In this document: positions 26,007 to 34,742 of the stretch, piece after piece | Layout: the number at the start of each line of letters is the position of its first letter | Position numbering within the stretch: position 1 is the stretch's first letter | NCBI GenBank assembly: GCA_009699245.1 | Contig: WLOQ01000004.1 | Location: forward strand, 1-64,000 | From: Actinomycetota bacterium | GTDB lineage: Bacteria; Actinomycetota; Thermoleophilia; Solirubrobacterales; Solirubrobacteraceae | DNA length: 64,000 bases | Direction: 5' to 3' | Notes under the pieces: generated by a model | Databases searched by the model: none | What the model saw: only the letters and a program-made list of their open reading frames with translations | What the model was told of the DNA's origin: nothing | Translations under genes and position numbers: made by a program

Positions 26007-27341
26007 TCAGCGCTCGCCGCGGCGCTGCTTGCGCTCGCGCACGTCGAGAATCACCGGGACGCCGTCGAGACCGAAGCGCGCGCGCAGACGGTTCTCGAGG
26101 TAGTACGCGTAATCGCGGGTGAGTTTGTTGCGGTTGTTGACCTGCAGGACGAAGCGCGGCGGACGCGTCTCGATCTGTGCGAGGTAGAGCAGCTTGAGTC
26201 GATGCCCTTGCTTGGCGGGCGGCTGGCGGGCGTCGACGGCCTCGGCGACGAAGCGGTTGAGCTCCGGCGTGGGCACGCGCTGACGGCGGCGGTCTCCGAG
26301 CATGATCGCCTCGGTGAGCACCCGCTCGACGTTGCGGCCGCCGAGCGCGCTGATCGTCATGACCTTGGGGCGCAGGCGCAGCTTGCGGCTGACCTTGCCG
26401 CGCTCGTGATCGAGGTCGTCCTCCGTCATGGGCGCCAGGTCCCACTTGTTGAGAGCGAGCAGCGTCGCGCAGCCCTCCTGCATCCCCATCTCAGCGATGC
26501 GCAGGTCCTGCGAGGTGACGCCGTCGCGGGCGTCACAGACGACGAGCACGACGTCGGCGCGCTCGACCGCGCGCTGCGTGCGCAGGCCGGTGTAGTACTC
26601 GACGCTGTCGTCGACCTTCGACTGGCGGCGCATGCCGGCGGTGTCGATGAGGACGAGCTTGCGGCCGTCGACCTCGAGCGGCAGGTCGATCGCGTCGCGG
26701 GTCGTGCCGGCGACGTCGCTGACGATGACGCGCTCTGCACCGATGATGCGGTTCACGAGCGTCGACTTGCCGACATTCGGACGGCCGACGATCGCCAGGC
26801 GAATCGTCGCCTCCTCGTCCTCGTCCTCCTCGTCGTCCTCGGGCGGGAGCGCCGCGACGATGCGGTCGAGCAGGTCCCCGGACCCGAGGCCCTGGGCAGC
26901 GGACACGGCGACCGGCTCGCCGAGGCCGAAGCGGTGGAACTCGGCGATGTTCGGGACGTCCTCGACGCGGTCGACCTTGTTGGCGACGAGGATGACCGGC
27001 AGGTTGCGGCGGCGACGCATGAGGTCGGCCAGTTCGTCATCGCCGGGGCGCAGGCCGGCGCGCGCATCGACGACGAAGACGGCGACATCGGCCTCGTTGA
27101 GGGCGACGATCGCCTGCTCGCGGATCGATCCGGAGATCGGGTCGAGATCGAGGTTGTCCATGCCGCCCGTGTCGATGAGCGTGAAGCGGCGTCCGTTCCA
27201 CTCGCAGGCGAGCTCCTTGCGGTCGCGCGTGATCCCGGCGCGCTCGTGGACGACGGCCTCGCGCGTCTGAGTCAGGCGGTTGACGAGCGAGCTCTTCCCG
27301 ACGTTCGGGTACCCGACGACGGCGACCTTGGGGATGCTCAT
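26007..27341 (-). CDS. der: Ribosome biogenesis GTPase Der (EngA)
   Basis: Double GTPase needed for 50S subunit assembly. G domain 1: [10 protein letters not shown] (about 10), DTGGMD (about 57), NKVD (about 117). G domain 2: [10 protein letters not shown] (about 183), DTAGMRR (about 230), NKWD (about 297). A C-terminal KH-like domain follows (about 355-444) ending in a basic tail. An acidic insert [10 protein letters not shown] links the G domains. It directly follows cmk with an ATGA overlap, the usual cmk-der pair. Confidence 0.97.
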   Translation of the reverse strand: MSIPKVAVVGYPNVGKSSLVNRLTQTREAVVHERAGITRDRKELACEWNGRRFTLIDTGGMDNLDLDPISGSIREQAIVALNEADVAVFVVDARAGLRPGDDELADLMRRRRNLPVILVANKVDRVEDVPNIAEFHRFGLGEPVAVSAAQGLGSGDLLDRIVAALPPEDDEEDEDEEATIRLAIVGRPNVGKSTLVNRIIGAERVIVSDVAGTTRDAIDLPLEVDGRKLVLIDTAGMRRQSKVDDSVEYYTGLRTQRAVERADVVLVVCDARDGVTSQDLRIAEMGMQEGCATLLALNKWDLAPMTEDDLDHERGKVSRKLRLRPKVMTISALGGRNVERVLTEAIMLGDRRRQRVPTPELNRFVAEAVDARQPPAKQGHRLKLLYLAQIETRPPRFVLQVNNRNKLTRDYAYYLENRLRARFGLDGVPVILDVRERKQRRGER

Positions 27342-27946
27342 GCCGCCTTGACCGCCTGGGCGCGGGCTGCGACGAGCTCGACGACCTCGTCGAGCGTCAG
27401 GCCCGTGGTGTCGACGAGCTGCGCGTCAGGGGCGGCGCGCAGCGGTGAAGCCTCGCGCTCGCGGTCGCGCGCATCACGGTCGCGCTGCTCGGCGAGCACC
27501 TCGGCCACGGGGCGCCCGGTCTGCTCGGCGCGGCGGCGGGCGCGCTCCTCGTCGGAGGCGTCCAGATACAGCTTCAGGTCGGCGTCCGGTGCGACGACGG
27601 TGCCGATGTCGCGCCCTTCTGCGACCCAGTCGCCGTGGTCCAGCAGCTCGCGCTGACGCACGACGAGCGCGGCACGCACGGCGGGGTCGCCGGCGACCCG
27701 TGAGGCCTCGGCGGTGACATCCGCCGCGCGGATCGCGTCGGTGACGTCGTGCCCGTCGAGCAGGACGCGATCGCCGACCTCGATCGACAGGCGCGCCGGG
27801 TCCGCATGCGGGTCACGCAGGCGCGCCAAAGCGACGCAGCGGTACATCGCGCCGGTGTCGAGGTACGTGAAGCCGAGCGCCCGGGCGACGGCCCGTGCGA
27901 CGGTGGACTTCCCGGCCCCGGCGGGGCCATCGATCGCAACGAGCAT
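27338..27946 (-). CDS. cmk: Cytidylate kinase
   Basis: Phosphorylates CMP and dCMP. The P-loop [18 protein letters not shown] begins at residue 4, followed by YLDTGAMYR (about 27), the substrate-binding [11 protein letters not shown] and DLKLYLDAS motifs. The start is set at ATG 27946 ([14 protein letters not shown], 202 residues) because the P-loop then lies as in other Cmk proteins and a TACTCT box sits exactly 7 bases upstream. A GTG at 27991 overlapping the aroA stop (GTGA) would add 15 residues and is the alternative. The stop overlaps der. Confidence 0.95.
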   Translation of the reverse strand: MLVAIDGPAGAGKSTVARAVARALGFTYLDTGAMYRCVALARLRDPHADPARLSIEVGDRVLLDGHDVTDAIRAADVTAEASRVAGDPAVRAALVVRQRELLDHGDWVAEGRDIGTVVAPDADLKLYLDASDEERARRRAEQTGRPVAEVLAEQRDRDARDREREASPLRAAPDAQLVDTTGLTLDEVVELVAARAQAVKAA

Positions 27947-27953
27947 CGACGTC

Positions 27954-27959
27954 AGAGTA
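27954..27959 (-). promoter_or_regulatory. Candidate leaderless -10 box before cmk
   Basis: TACTCT, 7 bases, then the ATG at 27946. It would allow cmk-der(-metK) to be transcribed separately from the aromatic genes upstream, and it favours the shorter Cmk start. Confidence 0.4.
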
Positions 27960-27987
27960 GGGCGCGCGGCCGGGACGAGCCCGTCCG

Positions 27988-29292
27988 TCACCGCAGCCGG
28001 GCGAGATCGTGCAGGAAACCGGGGTACGAGACCGCTGCCGCGTCCATGCCGTCGATCTCGACGCCGTCGCGGCTCGCGAGCCCGGCGATCGCGCCGAGCA
28101 TCGCCATCCGATGATCCCCGCCGCTCGCCATCCGCCCGCCGCGCAGGCCGCCCGTTCCGCGCACGATGAAGCCGTCAGGCGTCGCCTCAGCGTCGCCGCC
28201 GAGCGCGTTCAGCGCCGTGACGACGGCCGTGACGCGGTCCGACTCCTTGACGCGCAGTTCCTGTGCGCCGCGCACGATGGTCTCCCCCTCGGCGAAGCAC
28301 CCGAGCAGCCCCACGAGCGGGAGCTCATCGATCGCCGCCGGCACCTCGTGCGCCTCGACGATCGTCCCGCGCAGCGGCGCGTGCGTCGTCACGAGGTCGC
28401 TCACGGGCTCGCCGCTCGCGATCTCGTCACCGGCGAGGGCGGGCTCGAGCTCGCCGTCGACCACGCCACCCATGCGGCGCAGGATCTCGATGAAGCCGGT
28501 GCGCGTGCGGTTGACGCCACAGTGCTCGACGACGATGCGCGAGCCGGGCACGATCGCCGCCGCCGCCTGCCAGAAGGCCGCCGAGGACGGATCGGCGGGC
28601 ACGACGAACTGCTCCGGGAAGGCGAGCTCGTCGATGCGCCCCACGGTCACGCGATCACCCGAGCGGCGGACCGGCACACCTGCGAGCGTGAGCATGCGCT
28701 CCGTGTGGTCGCGGCTCGGCTCGGGTTCGACGACGGTCGTCTCCCCCTCCGCGAGCAGGCCCGCGAGCAGGACGCACGACTTCACCTGCGCGCTGGCGAC
28801 CGGCAGCACATACGTGATGCCATGCAGCGGCACGCCGGTCACCGTGACGGGCGGGAACCGTCCATCCGTCGGGGCGATCTGCGCGCCCATCTCGGCGAGC
28901 GGGACGGCGACGCGGTCGACGGGACGGCGACGGATCGACGCATCGCCGTCGAGGACGAAGCTGCGCCCCTCCTGCGCCGCGAGCCAGCCCGGAAGCAGCC
29001 GCATGAGCGTGCCGGCATTGCCGACGTCGATCGGCCGCCCGGGGTCGCGCGTGCCGCGCAGCCCCACGCCGCGCACCACGATCGCCTCGCCGTCGCGCCG
29101 GACCTCCGCGCCGAGAGCTTCGACCGCGGCGAGCGTCGAGTTGGTGTCGGCGGCGTCGAGGTAGTTCAGGATCCGCACGGGCCGTGTGGACATGCCCGCA
29201 AGGAGTGCCGCGCGGTGCGACACCGACTTGTCCGCGGGCGGCGCGACGGCGCCGGCGAGCGGCCCCTGGGGATCGATCCGGACCGTCGTCAT
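27988..29292 (-). CDS. aroA: 3-phosphoshikimate 1-carboxyvinyltransferase (EPSP synthase)
   Basis: Sixth step of the shikimate pathway, joining shikimate 3-phosphate and PEP. The 434-residue protein shows PADKSVSHRAALLAG (about 19-33, substrate lysine and serine), DVGNAGTLMRLLPG (about 90), LPVASAQVKSCVLLAGLLAEG (about 163) and the C-terminal RVKESDRVTAV (about 348) with the catalytic Lys-Glu. The alanine in GNAGT is in the glyphosate-contact region. The ATG overlaps the tyrA stop by 4 bases. Confidence 0.96.
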   Translation of the reverse strand: MTTVRIDPQGPLAGAVAPPADKSVSHRAALLAGMSTRPVRILNYLDAADTNSTLAAVEALGAEVRRDGEAIVVRGVGLRGTRDPGRPIDVGNAGTLMRLLPGWLAAQEGRSFVLDGDASIRRRPVDRVAVPLAEMGAQIAPTDGRFPPVTVTGVPLHGITYVLPVASAQVKSCVLLAGLLAEGETTVVEPEPSRDHTERMLTLAGVPVRRSGDRVTVGRIDELAFPEQFVVPADPSSAAFWQAAAAIVPGSRIVVEHCGVNRTRTGFIEILRRMGGVVDGELEPALAGDEIASGEPVSDLVTTHAPLRGTIVEAHEVPAAIDELPLVGLLGCFAEGETIVRGAQELRVKESDRVTAVVTALNALGGDAEATPDGFIVRGTGGLRGGRMASGGDHRMAMLGAIAGLASRDGVEIDGMDAAAVSYPGFLHDLARLR

Positions 29293-30338
29293 GCCACGGC
29301 GATCCCGAGCTCGCCCAGGAGCGCCGCGGCGCGCTGCACGTGCTCGGCGGGAACGGCGAGCAGGACGCTGCCGCGAGTGTTGTCCGGCGACGGCGTGAGC
29401 GACATGTCCGTGATGTTGATCCCGGCCTCGCCGAGCGTGAGGGCGATCTGCGCGATCACGCCGGGACGGTTTGGGACCACCGCGCGCAGCTCGCGCGAGG
29501 CGCCGCCGCCCTGCGAGGCGTCGAGCAGCTCACGGTGCCGGCGACCGGCCTGGGCCTGCCAGTCTTCAAGACGGCCGGGATCACCATTGGCCAGCAGCTC
29601 GCGGGCGGCCTCGAGGTGCTGGATCGCGCCATCGAGCTGCTCGAGCAGCGCATCACGGTTGGCGCGGTAGATCCCGGTCCAGATGCCCGGGTTGGCCCCT
29701 GCGACGCGCGTGGCGTCGCGGAAGCTCGGCCCGGCCTGCGGCAGACGCTCGCCCCCGAGTGCGCCGGCGGCCTGGATCACGAGGACGTTGGCGACGACGT
29801 GCGGGAGGTGCGAGACCGCGGCCATCATCCGGTCGTGATCGGCTGGTGCGACGACGTGCGGGCGCGCGCCGAGACCGCTGACGAAACGGTGCACGCGCTC
29901 GAGGATCACGCCGCCGGTCCCCTCCTGCGGCGTGAGGTACCACGTGGCGTTGTCGAAAAGGTCCTCGCGGGCATGGTCGACACCGGCGACCTCGGCTCCG
30001 GCGAGCGGGTGCCCGCCGACGAAGCGCTCATCGCCGGCCGCTGCCGCGACGACGTCGCGCTTGGTCGAACCGACGTCGGTCACCGCACAGGTGGACGGCG
30101 CGAGCGCGAGCACCTCCTGGACGACCGTGCCGAGCACGTCGACCGGGGCGCAGACGAGCGCGATGTCGGCGCCGTGGACCGCCTGCTCGATCGTCAGGCA
30201 GGCCTCGTCGAGCGCGCCGAGCTCGACGGCGCGCAGGCCGTTGCGCCCGGTGCCGCGCACGTGTGCGCCCAGCCGCCGACGGGCCGCCATGCCAGCGGAC
30301 CCGCCGATGAGCCCGGTGCCGACGACCGCGACGATCAA
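29289..30338 (-). CDS. tyrA: Prephenate dehydrogenase with C-terminal ACT domain
   Basis: Oxidatively decarboxylates prephenate to 4-hydroxyphenylpyruvate in tyrosine synthesis. The dinucleotide fold opens with VVGTGLIGGSAG (about 5-16); the catalytic region includes DVGSTKRDVV (about 88) and GGHPLAGAEVAGVDHA (about 108-123), with SHLPHVVANVL (about 171) in the helical domain. An ACT domain at about 278-349 (RPGVIAQIALTLGEAGINITD) suggests feedback by an aromatic amino acid. The start is a TTG overlapping the aroF stop (TTGA). Confidence 0.94.
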   Translation of the reverse strand: MIVAVVGTGLIGGSAGMAARRRLGAHVRGTGRNGLRAVELGALDEACLTIEQAVHGADIALVCAPVDVLGTVVQEVLALAPSTCAVTDVGSTKRDVVAAAAGDERFVGGHPLAGAEVAGVDHAREDLFDNATWYLTPQEGTGGVILERVHRFVSGLGARPHVVAPADHDRMMAAVSHLPHVVANVLVIQAAGALGGERLPQAGPSFRDATRVAGANPGIWTGIYRANRDALLEQLDGAIQHLEAARELLANGDPGRLEDWQAQAGRRHRELLDASQGGGASRELRAVVPNRPGVIAQIALTLGEAGINITDMSLTPSPDNTRGSVLLAVPAEHVQRAAALLGELGIAVA

Positions 30339-31381
30339 GCTGCCTGGCCGGCCCTCAGGAACGGTGCCTTCCCGGCGATGCGGGCGACCTGCTCGACCTT
30401 CTGGGCGTACGCGGCGAACTCCGAGGCGCGCAGCGCCTGCGGACCGTCGCAGATCGCCTCCTCGGGGTTCGGGTGCGTCTCGACGATGATGCCGTCGGCG
30501 CCGGCTGCAGCGGCCGCAAGCGAGAGCGACTCGACGAGGTCGCGGCGCCCGGCAGCATGGCTCGGGTCGACGACGATCGGCAGGTGCGTCATCTGCTTGA
30601 GGACCGGGACGGCCATCAGGTCGAGCGTGAAGCGGTAGGCGGTCTCGAAGGTGCGGATCCCGCGCTCGCAGAGCATGACCTTCTCGTTGCCCTCCTTGAG
30701 GATGTACTCGGCGGCGAGCACGAACTCCTCGAGGGTCGCGGAGAGGCCGCGCTTGAGCAGCACGGGACGACCGGAGCGGCCGACCTCGGAGAGGAGCCCG
30801 TAGTTCTGCATGTTGCGCGCGCCGAGCTGGATGACGTCGGCGACCTCGAGGACCGCCTCGACGTCGCGGGCATCCATGAGCTCGGTGACGATCGGCAGGC
30901 CGAACTCCTCCTTGGCCTCCGCGAGGAGCTTGAGGCCCTCGACGCCGAGTCCCTGGAAGGCGTAGGGCGACGTGCGCGGCTTGTAGGCACCGCCGCGCAG
31001 CATGTTCGCGCCGGCGTCCTTGACGATCTGGGCGGTCGTCATGAGCTGCTCGCGCGACTCGACCGTGCAGGGGCCGGCCATGAGGCAGAAGTGCTCGCCA
31101 CCGATCATCGCGCCCTCGATCTCGAAGACCGACGCCTCGCGGTGCTGCTCGCGCGAGGCGAGCTTGTAGGGCTTGAGGATCGGCACGACCTTGCCGACGC
31201 CGGCCAGACCGTCGAGCTCGAGCTCGCTGACGCGCACCTCCGTGTCGGTGTCACCGATCGCACCGATGAGCGTGACCTCACGGCCGCTGCTCACGTGGGC
31301 GGTGCCTCCGACCGACTCGATCCGATCGACGACGCTGCGGATCTCATCCTCGGTCGCCTCGGGCTTCATCACGATCAACAT
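30335..31381 (-). CDS. aroF: 3-deoxy-7-phosphoheptulonate synthase (type I beta, AroF/AroG)
   Basis: First committed enzyme of the shikimate pathway, condensing PEP with erythrose 4-phosphate. An N-terminal ferredoxin-like regulatory domain (about 1-70, [20 protein letters not shown]) precedes the TIM barrel with MAGPCTVES (about 103), the substrate motif [18 protein letters not shown] (about 126-143), LLKRGLSAT and [12 protein letters not shown] (about 270). The 348-residue length fits the Thermotoga-type enzyme. The ATG is preceded by AAGGA at a spacing of about 10 bases, one of the few clear ribosome sites here. An 89-base gap with an 8-bp direct repeat separates it from the aminotransferase gene. 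Confidence 0.96.
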   Translation of the reverse strand: MLIVMKPEATEDEIRSVVDRIESVGGTAHVSSGREVTLIGAIGDTDTEVRVSELELDGLAGVGKVVPILKPYKLASREQHREASVFEIEGAMIGGEHFCLMAGPCTVESREQLMTTAQIVKDAGANMLRGGAYKPRTSPYAFQGLGVEGLKLLAEAKEEFGLPIVTELMDARDVEAVLEVADVIQLGARNMQNYGLLSEVGRSGRPVLLKRGLSATLEEFVLAAEYILKEGNEKVMLCERGIRTFETAYRFTLDLMAVPVLKQMTHLPIVVDPSHAAGRRDLVESLSLAAAAAGADGIIVETHPNPEEAICDGPQALRASEFAAYAQKVEQVARIAGKAPFLRAGQAA

Positions 31382-31397
31382 GTCTCGTCTGTCCTTG

Positions 31398-31446
31398 GAT
31401 GGTGTGCGGCTGATGGTGTTCGAGCGTGCCTGCGCTCAGGATGGTA
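31398..31446 (-). promoter_or_regulatory. aroF leader with TACCAT box and tandem 8-bp repeats
   Basis: On the minus strand a TACCAT hexamer (31441-31446) is followed by two copies of ACACCATC (31412-31419 and 31398-31405) at a 14-base pitch, then the AAGGA ribosome site of aroF. The arrangement suggests a promoter with an adjacent operator-like repeat controlling aroF-tyrA-aroA. The regulator is unknown. Confidence 0.35.
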
Positions 31447-31470
31447 CGCCGCGCGCGCGAAAAGCTCGCG

Positions 31471-32574
31471 TCATGCACCGAGAATGTCGCGCAGGGCGGC
31501 GAGGAAGCGTGCGTTCTCGGTCGGCTTGCCGAAGGAGACGCGCAGCCAGCCCGCGCGCCCGAGGGCTCCGCCGGCGCGGACGAGCACGCCGCGCTCGGCC
31601 AGGCCGCGCACGACCTCGGCCTCGACCGTGGCGGGGTCCGCGCCATCCGCAACCGGCAGGGCGAACCAGAGGAAGTTCGCCTGCGAGTCTGCCGGCTCGA
31701 TCCCGAGCTCGCGCAGGCCCTCGCCGAGTTCGACGCGGGCGATGACCGCCTGTTCGACGCGCGCTGCGACCGCGTCCTGGTGCCGCAGCGCCTCGATCGC
31801 GGCAGCCTGCGCGACGGAACTGCAGAAGAACGGCTGGCGAATCCGGTCGACCGCCTGGACCGGCTCGGCGGACCCGCACAGCGCAAAGCCGACGCGCAGC
31901 CCGGCGAGGCCGTAGATCTTGCTGAATGTGCGCAGCAGGATGAGGTTCGGGTGCGCGCGCAGGAGGTCGAGGCTCGCGTCCGGGTCGTCGAGCGTCGAGA
32001 ACTCGATGTACGCCTCGTCGAGCAGGATGCAGACGTGCGCCGGCACGCGCTCAATGAACGTCGCGATCTCGGCGAGCGGCAACGCGGTCGCGGTCGGGTT
32101 ATTCGGGTTGTTGACGATCACGAGCCGCGTGGCTGCCGTGATCTCAGCGAGCATCGCGTCGAGGTCGTGCTCGTCGCGCTCGTTGAGCGGCACACGGATG
32201 CCGCGCGCGCCGGACGCCGCCTCAAGGTGCGGGTAGACGGAGAAGGACGGCCACGCGTAGACGAGTTCCGCGCCGGGCTCGAGCAGCGCCTCACCGAGCG
32301 CGAGCAGCACGTCGCAGGAGCCGTTGCCGAGCGCGATCCGCTCGGCCGGGACGCCGTAGCGCGCGCTCAGCGCGCTGCGCAGCGCGGAGCCCTTGGGGTC
32401 CGGGTAGCGATGCAGCCCACGCAGGACGCGGTCCATCGCCTCCACGACCTCGGGCAGCGGCGGATCCGGCGACTCGTTTGAGGCGAGGTGTGCGACGTCC
32501 TCGGGGAGGTTGTAGGCCGCCGCAGCCGGATAGACGGGAATGCGGGCGACGCGTTGCGAGTACTCGATGGTCAC
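31471..32574 (-). CDS. PLP-dependent aminotransferase, HisC-like (histidinol-phosphate or aromatic)
   Basis: A fold-type I class I/II aminotransferase of 367 residues. Visible landmarks are ASNESPDPPLPEV (about 31), the NPNNPTAT substrate motif (about 156), DEAYIEF (about 185) and the PLP lysine in RTFSKIYGLAGLRVGF (about 214-229). The fold and length match HisC, but its place among aroH, aroF and tyrA suggests it transaminates phenylpyruvate or 4-hydroxyphenylpyruvate, as HisC-like enzymes do in several Actinobacteria. No other his gene is in the window. The start is GTG 32574, 25 bases after aroH. Confidence 0.9.
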   Translation of the reverse strand: MTIEYSQRVARIPVYPAAAAYNLPEDVAHLASNESPDPPLPEVVEAMDRVLRGLHRYPDPKGSALRSALSARYGVPAERIALGNGSCDVLLALGEALLEPGAELVYAWPSFSVYPHLEAASGARGIRVPLNERDEHDLDAMLAEITAATRLVIVNNPNNPTATALPLAEIATFIERVPAHVCILLDEAYIEFSTLDDPDASLDLLRAHPNLILLRTFSKIYGLAGLRVGFALCGSAEPVQAVDRIRQPFFCSSVAQAAAIEALRHQDAVAARVEQAVIARVELGEGLRELGIEPADSQANFLWFALPVADGADPATVEAEVVRGLAERGVLVRAGGALGRAGWLRVSFGKPTENARFLAALRDILGA

Positions 32575-32599
32575 GCGCAGGATTCTGGCAGGGCCGGTG

Positions 32600-32965
32600 C
32601 TACTGGGCGGAGTCGAGATCCGCGCGCAGCGTCTGGGCCTCGCGCAGGTACACGTGCCGCGCCTCGACGCCCTCCTGCCCGTAGGCGTGGAGCAGGACGC
32701 GGATGACGCGCGGCAGGGAGCCGGGGACCGGCACCTCGCGCATGCACAGCAGCGGCACGCGGTCGAGCCCGATGCGGCGCGCGGCGACGGCGGGGAACTC
32801 CGCGTTGAGGTCCTCGGTGAGGGTGAAGATGACGCTCACGAGGTCCTCGGGCGCGAGCGTGTTGCGCTCGAGCAGCGTGCGCATCAGCTCCTCGGTGGCA
32901 TCGAGGATCGCGTCGCGGTCGTTCTCGTCAACGGTGATGGCACCGCGCAGGGCGAAGAGGCGCAT
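32600..32965 (-). CDS. aroH: Chorismate mutase, AroH class
   Basis: Rearranges chorismate to prephenate, the branch point to phenylalanine and tyrosine. With the ATG at 32965 the protein is 121 residues and starts MRLFALRGAITVDENDRDAI, matching the Bacillus AroH fold; ATG codons at 32977 and 32980 would add four or five residues. The active-site pattern is visible: an arginine in the first strand (RGAITV), LLCMREVPVPGSLPRVIRVL (about 75-94) and the tyrosine in HVYLREAQTLRADL near the C-terminus. It lies between rluB and the aminotransferase, 25 bases apart, and supplies TyrA two genes downstream. Confidence 0.93.
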   Translation of the reverse strand: MRLFALRGAITVDENDRDAILDATEELMRTLLERNTLAPEDLVSVIFTLTEDLNAEFPAVAARRIGLDRVPLLCMREVPVPGSLPRVIRVLLHAYGQEGVEARHVYLREAQTLRADLDSAQ

Positions 32966-32990
32966 GGCGGCGGGCATCATGCCAGACCGC

Positions 32991-33725
32991 TCACGTCCGC
33001 CGTCCACCCACACCGGCTGCGGCGTCGCGCAGCGCCTGGACCTCGGCGGGCGTGAGCCGGCGCACCCGCCCTTCGGCGAGGGTCCCGAGCTCGAGCGGCC
33101 CGAACCGCACGCGGCGCAAATTGCGCACCGGGTGGCCGACCGCCTCGAGCATCCGCCGGACCTGGCGCTTGCGGCCCTCGCGCAGCGTCAGCTCGACGGT
33201 GACCGGGTCCTTGAGCCGCACCTCGGCGGGCAGCGTCAGGCCGTCGTCGAGCATCACGCCGCGTGCCAGGCGGCGCGCGGTCTCGGGGCGCATGCGTCCG
33301 CGGATCGTCGCGATGTAGGTCTTGGGCACCTCGAACTTCGGGTGTGTGAGCTGGTGCGCGAGGTCGCCGTCGTCGGTCAGCAGCAGCAGCCCGGTCGTGT
33401 CGACGTCGAGCCGGCCGACCGGGTAGAGGCGACGCGCCTGCGCTGCGCTCGTGCCGCGCATGAGGTCGACCACGGTCGCCCGCCCATGCGTGTCGCTCAC
33501 CGATGAGATGACGCCGGCGGGCTTGTGCACCGCGTAGACGGCGCGCACCATCGGCCCCGATCCGATCCGCTCACCGTCGACCTGAATGCGCTCGGTCCCG
33601 GTCACGTCGCGCGCCGGATCGGTGACCACGGCGCCGTCGACGAGGACGCGTCCCTCGGCGATGAGGACTTCGGCGGCGCGCCGTGAGGCGACACCTGCGT
33701 GGGCGAGATGCTTGGCGAGTCGCAT
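32991..33725 (-). CDS. rluB: 23S rRNA pseudouridine synthase (RluB type)
   Basis: Isomerises a uridine of 23S rRNA (position 2605 for RluB). An S4 RNA-binding domain (MRLAKHLAHAGVASRRAAEV, about 1-60) is followed by the catalytic domain with YPVGRLDVDTTGLLLLTDDG (about 103-122), which holds the catalytic aspartate, and EGRKRQVRRMLEAVGHPV (about 183). The start is ATG 33725 because the S4 domain begins there; the long frame upstream is antisense to rlmN. The 244-residue length is normal. A TATGGT hexamer lies 12 bases upstream of the ATG. Confidence 0.95.
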   Translation of the reverse strand: MRLAKHLAHAGVASRRAAEVLIAEGRVLVDGAVVTDPARDVTGTERIQVDGERIGSGPMVRAVYAVHKPAGVISSVSDTHGRATVVDLMRGTSAAQARRLYPVGRLDVDTTGLLLLTDDGDLAHQLTHPKFEVPKTYIATIRGRMRPETARRLARGVMLDDGLTLPAEVRLKDPVTVELTLREGRKRQVRRMLEAVGHPVRNLRRVRFGPLELGTLAEGRVRRLTPAEVQALRDAAAGVGGRRT

Positions 33726-33758
33726 GGGCTGCCTGTCACCATAGGCGGGCAGCCCATG
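33723..33758. promoter_or_regulatory. Inverted repeat containing both divergent start codons (rluB/rlmN)
   Basis: CATGGGCTGCC (33723-33733) and GGCAGCCCATG (33748-33758) are perfectly complementary over 11 bases with a 14-base spacer. The outer ends are the start codons of rluB (minus) and rlmN (plus), so both genes begin with the same GGCAGCCCATG. The 30 bases between start codons hold the whole shared upstream region, and neither gene has a Shine-Dalgarno. Confidence 0.6.
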
Positions 33759-34742
33759 GACCTCGATCTTCTCAGCACGACACTCACCGCCGCCGGCGAG
33801 CCGACCTACCGCGCCAAGCAGGCCTGGGCGTGGCAGGCCCGCGGCGTCCCGGACTGGGACGCGATGACCGACCTCCCGGGCGATCTGCGCGCGCACCTGG
33901 AGCGCGAGGTGCCCTTCTCGACGCTCACGCTCGAGCACGAGGCGACCGCACGCGACGGCACCGTCAAGGCGCTCTTCCGCACAGCCGACGGGCGCCCCGT
34001 CGAGGCGGTCCTCATGCGCTACCGCGACGGGCGCCGCTCGCTCTGTCTCTCCTCGCAGTCGGGCTGCCCGCTGACCTGCACCTTCTGCGCCACCGGCACG
34101 ATGGCCTTCGGGCGCAACCTCACGGCGTGGGAGATCCTCGATCAGGCGCTGCACTTCCGCCGCATCGAGGAGGTCGACCACTGCGTCTTCATGGGCATGG
34201 GCGAGCCGATGATGAACCTCGACAACGTGCTCGCCGCCTGCGAGCGCCTGCCGGACCTCGGCGTCACGCACCGGCGCACCGCGATCTCCACCGTCGGCTG
34301 GGTTCCCGGCATCGACCGTCTGGCCAAGAGCGACATGCCGATCCGCCTGGCGCTCTCGCTGCACGCCCCGGACGACGCGCTGCGCAGCGAGATCATGCCG
34401 GTGAACGACCGGCACGGCATCATGGATGTGCTCGCCGCGTGCGACCGCTGGTACGACCGCCGCAAGCGGATGGTCTTCATCGAGTACGTGATGCTCGGCG
34501 GCGTGAACGACCGCTACGAGCAGGCCGTCGCGCTCGGCCGCCTGCTCGACCGCAAGCGTCACAAGATCAACCTCATCCCGTACAACCCCACCGACTCGCG
34601 CTACGACGGCTCAAGCCCCGAGGCGATCGCCGTCTTCCGCTCCGTCCTTGAGCGCCAGGGCTACAACGTCACGGTGCGCCTGACGCGCGGCCGCGACATC
34701 GACGCGGCCTGCGGGCAGCTCGCCGCCCGCGCCGGCGCCTAG
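33756..34742 (+). CDS. rlmN: Dual-specificity RNA methyltransferase RlmN (23S rRNA A2503 / tRNA A37)
   Basis: Radical SAM enzyme that makes 2-methyladenosine. The 4Fe-4S motif is CPLTCTFC (CxxxCxxC, about 108-115), followed by GTMAFGRNLTAWEI, VFMGMGEPMMN (about 148), the SLHAPDD stretch and a C-terminal segment in which the partner cysteine is in the AACGQLA sequence. The start is ATG 33756 (328 residues), since the longer GTG frame would enter rluB. It is the only plus-strand gene between priA and the right end apart from the PH and sugar-dehydrogenase genes, and it separates rluB from scpB. Its stop interlocks with that of scpB. Confidence 0.95.
   Translation: MDLDLLSTTLTAAGEPTYRAKQAWAWQARGVPDWDAMTDLPGDLRAHLEREVPFSTLTLEHEATARDGTVKALFRTADGRPVEAVLMRYRDGRRSLCLSSQSGCPLTCTFCATGTMAFGRNLTAWEILDQALHFRRIEEVDHCVFMGMGEPMMNLDNVLAACERLPDLGVTHRRTAISTVGWVPGIDRLAKSDMPIRLALSLHAPDDALRSEIMPVNDRHGIMDVLAACDRWYDRRKRMVFIEYVMLGGVNDRYEQAVALGRLLDRKRHKINLIPYNPTDSRYDGSSPEAIAVFRSVLERQGYNVTVRLTRGRDIDAACGQLAARAGA

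Noticed and set aside
29184-30638. A 484-codon plus-strand frame opposite tyrA
   Set aside because: Shadow of TyrA and AroF; no motifs and no plausible start context.
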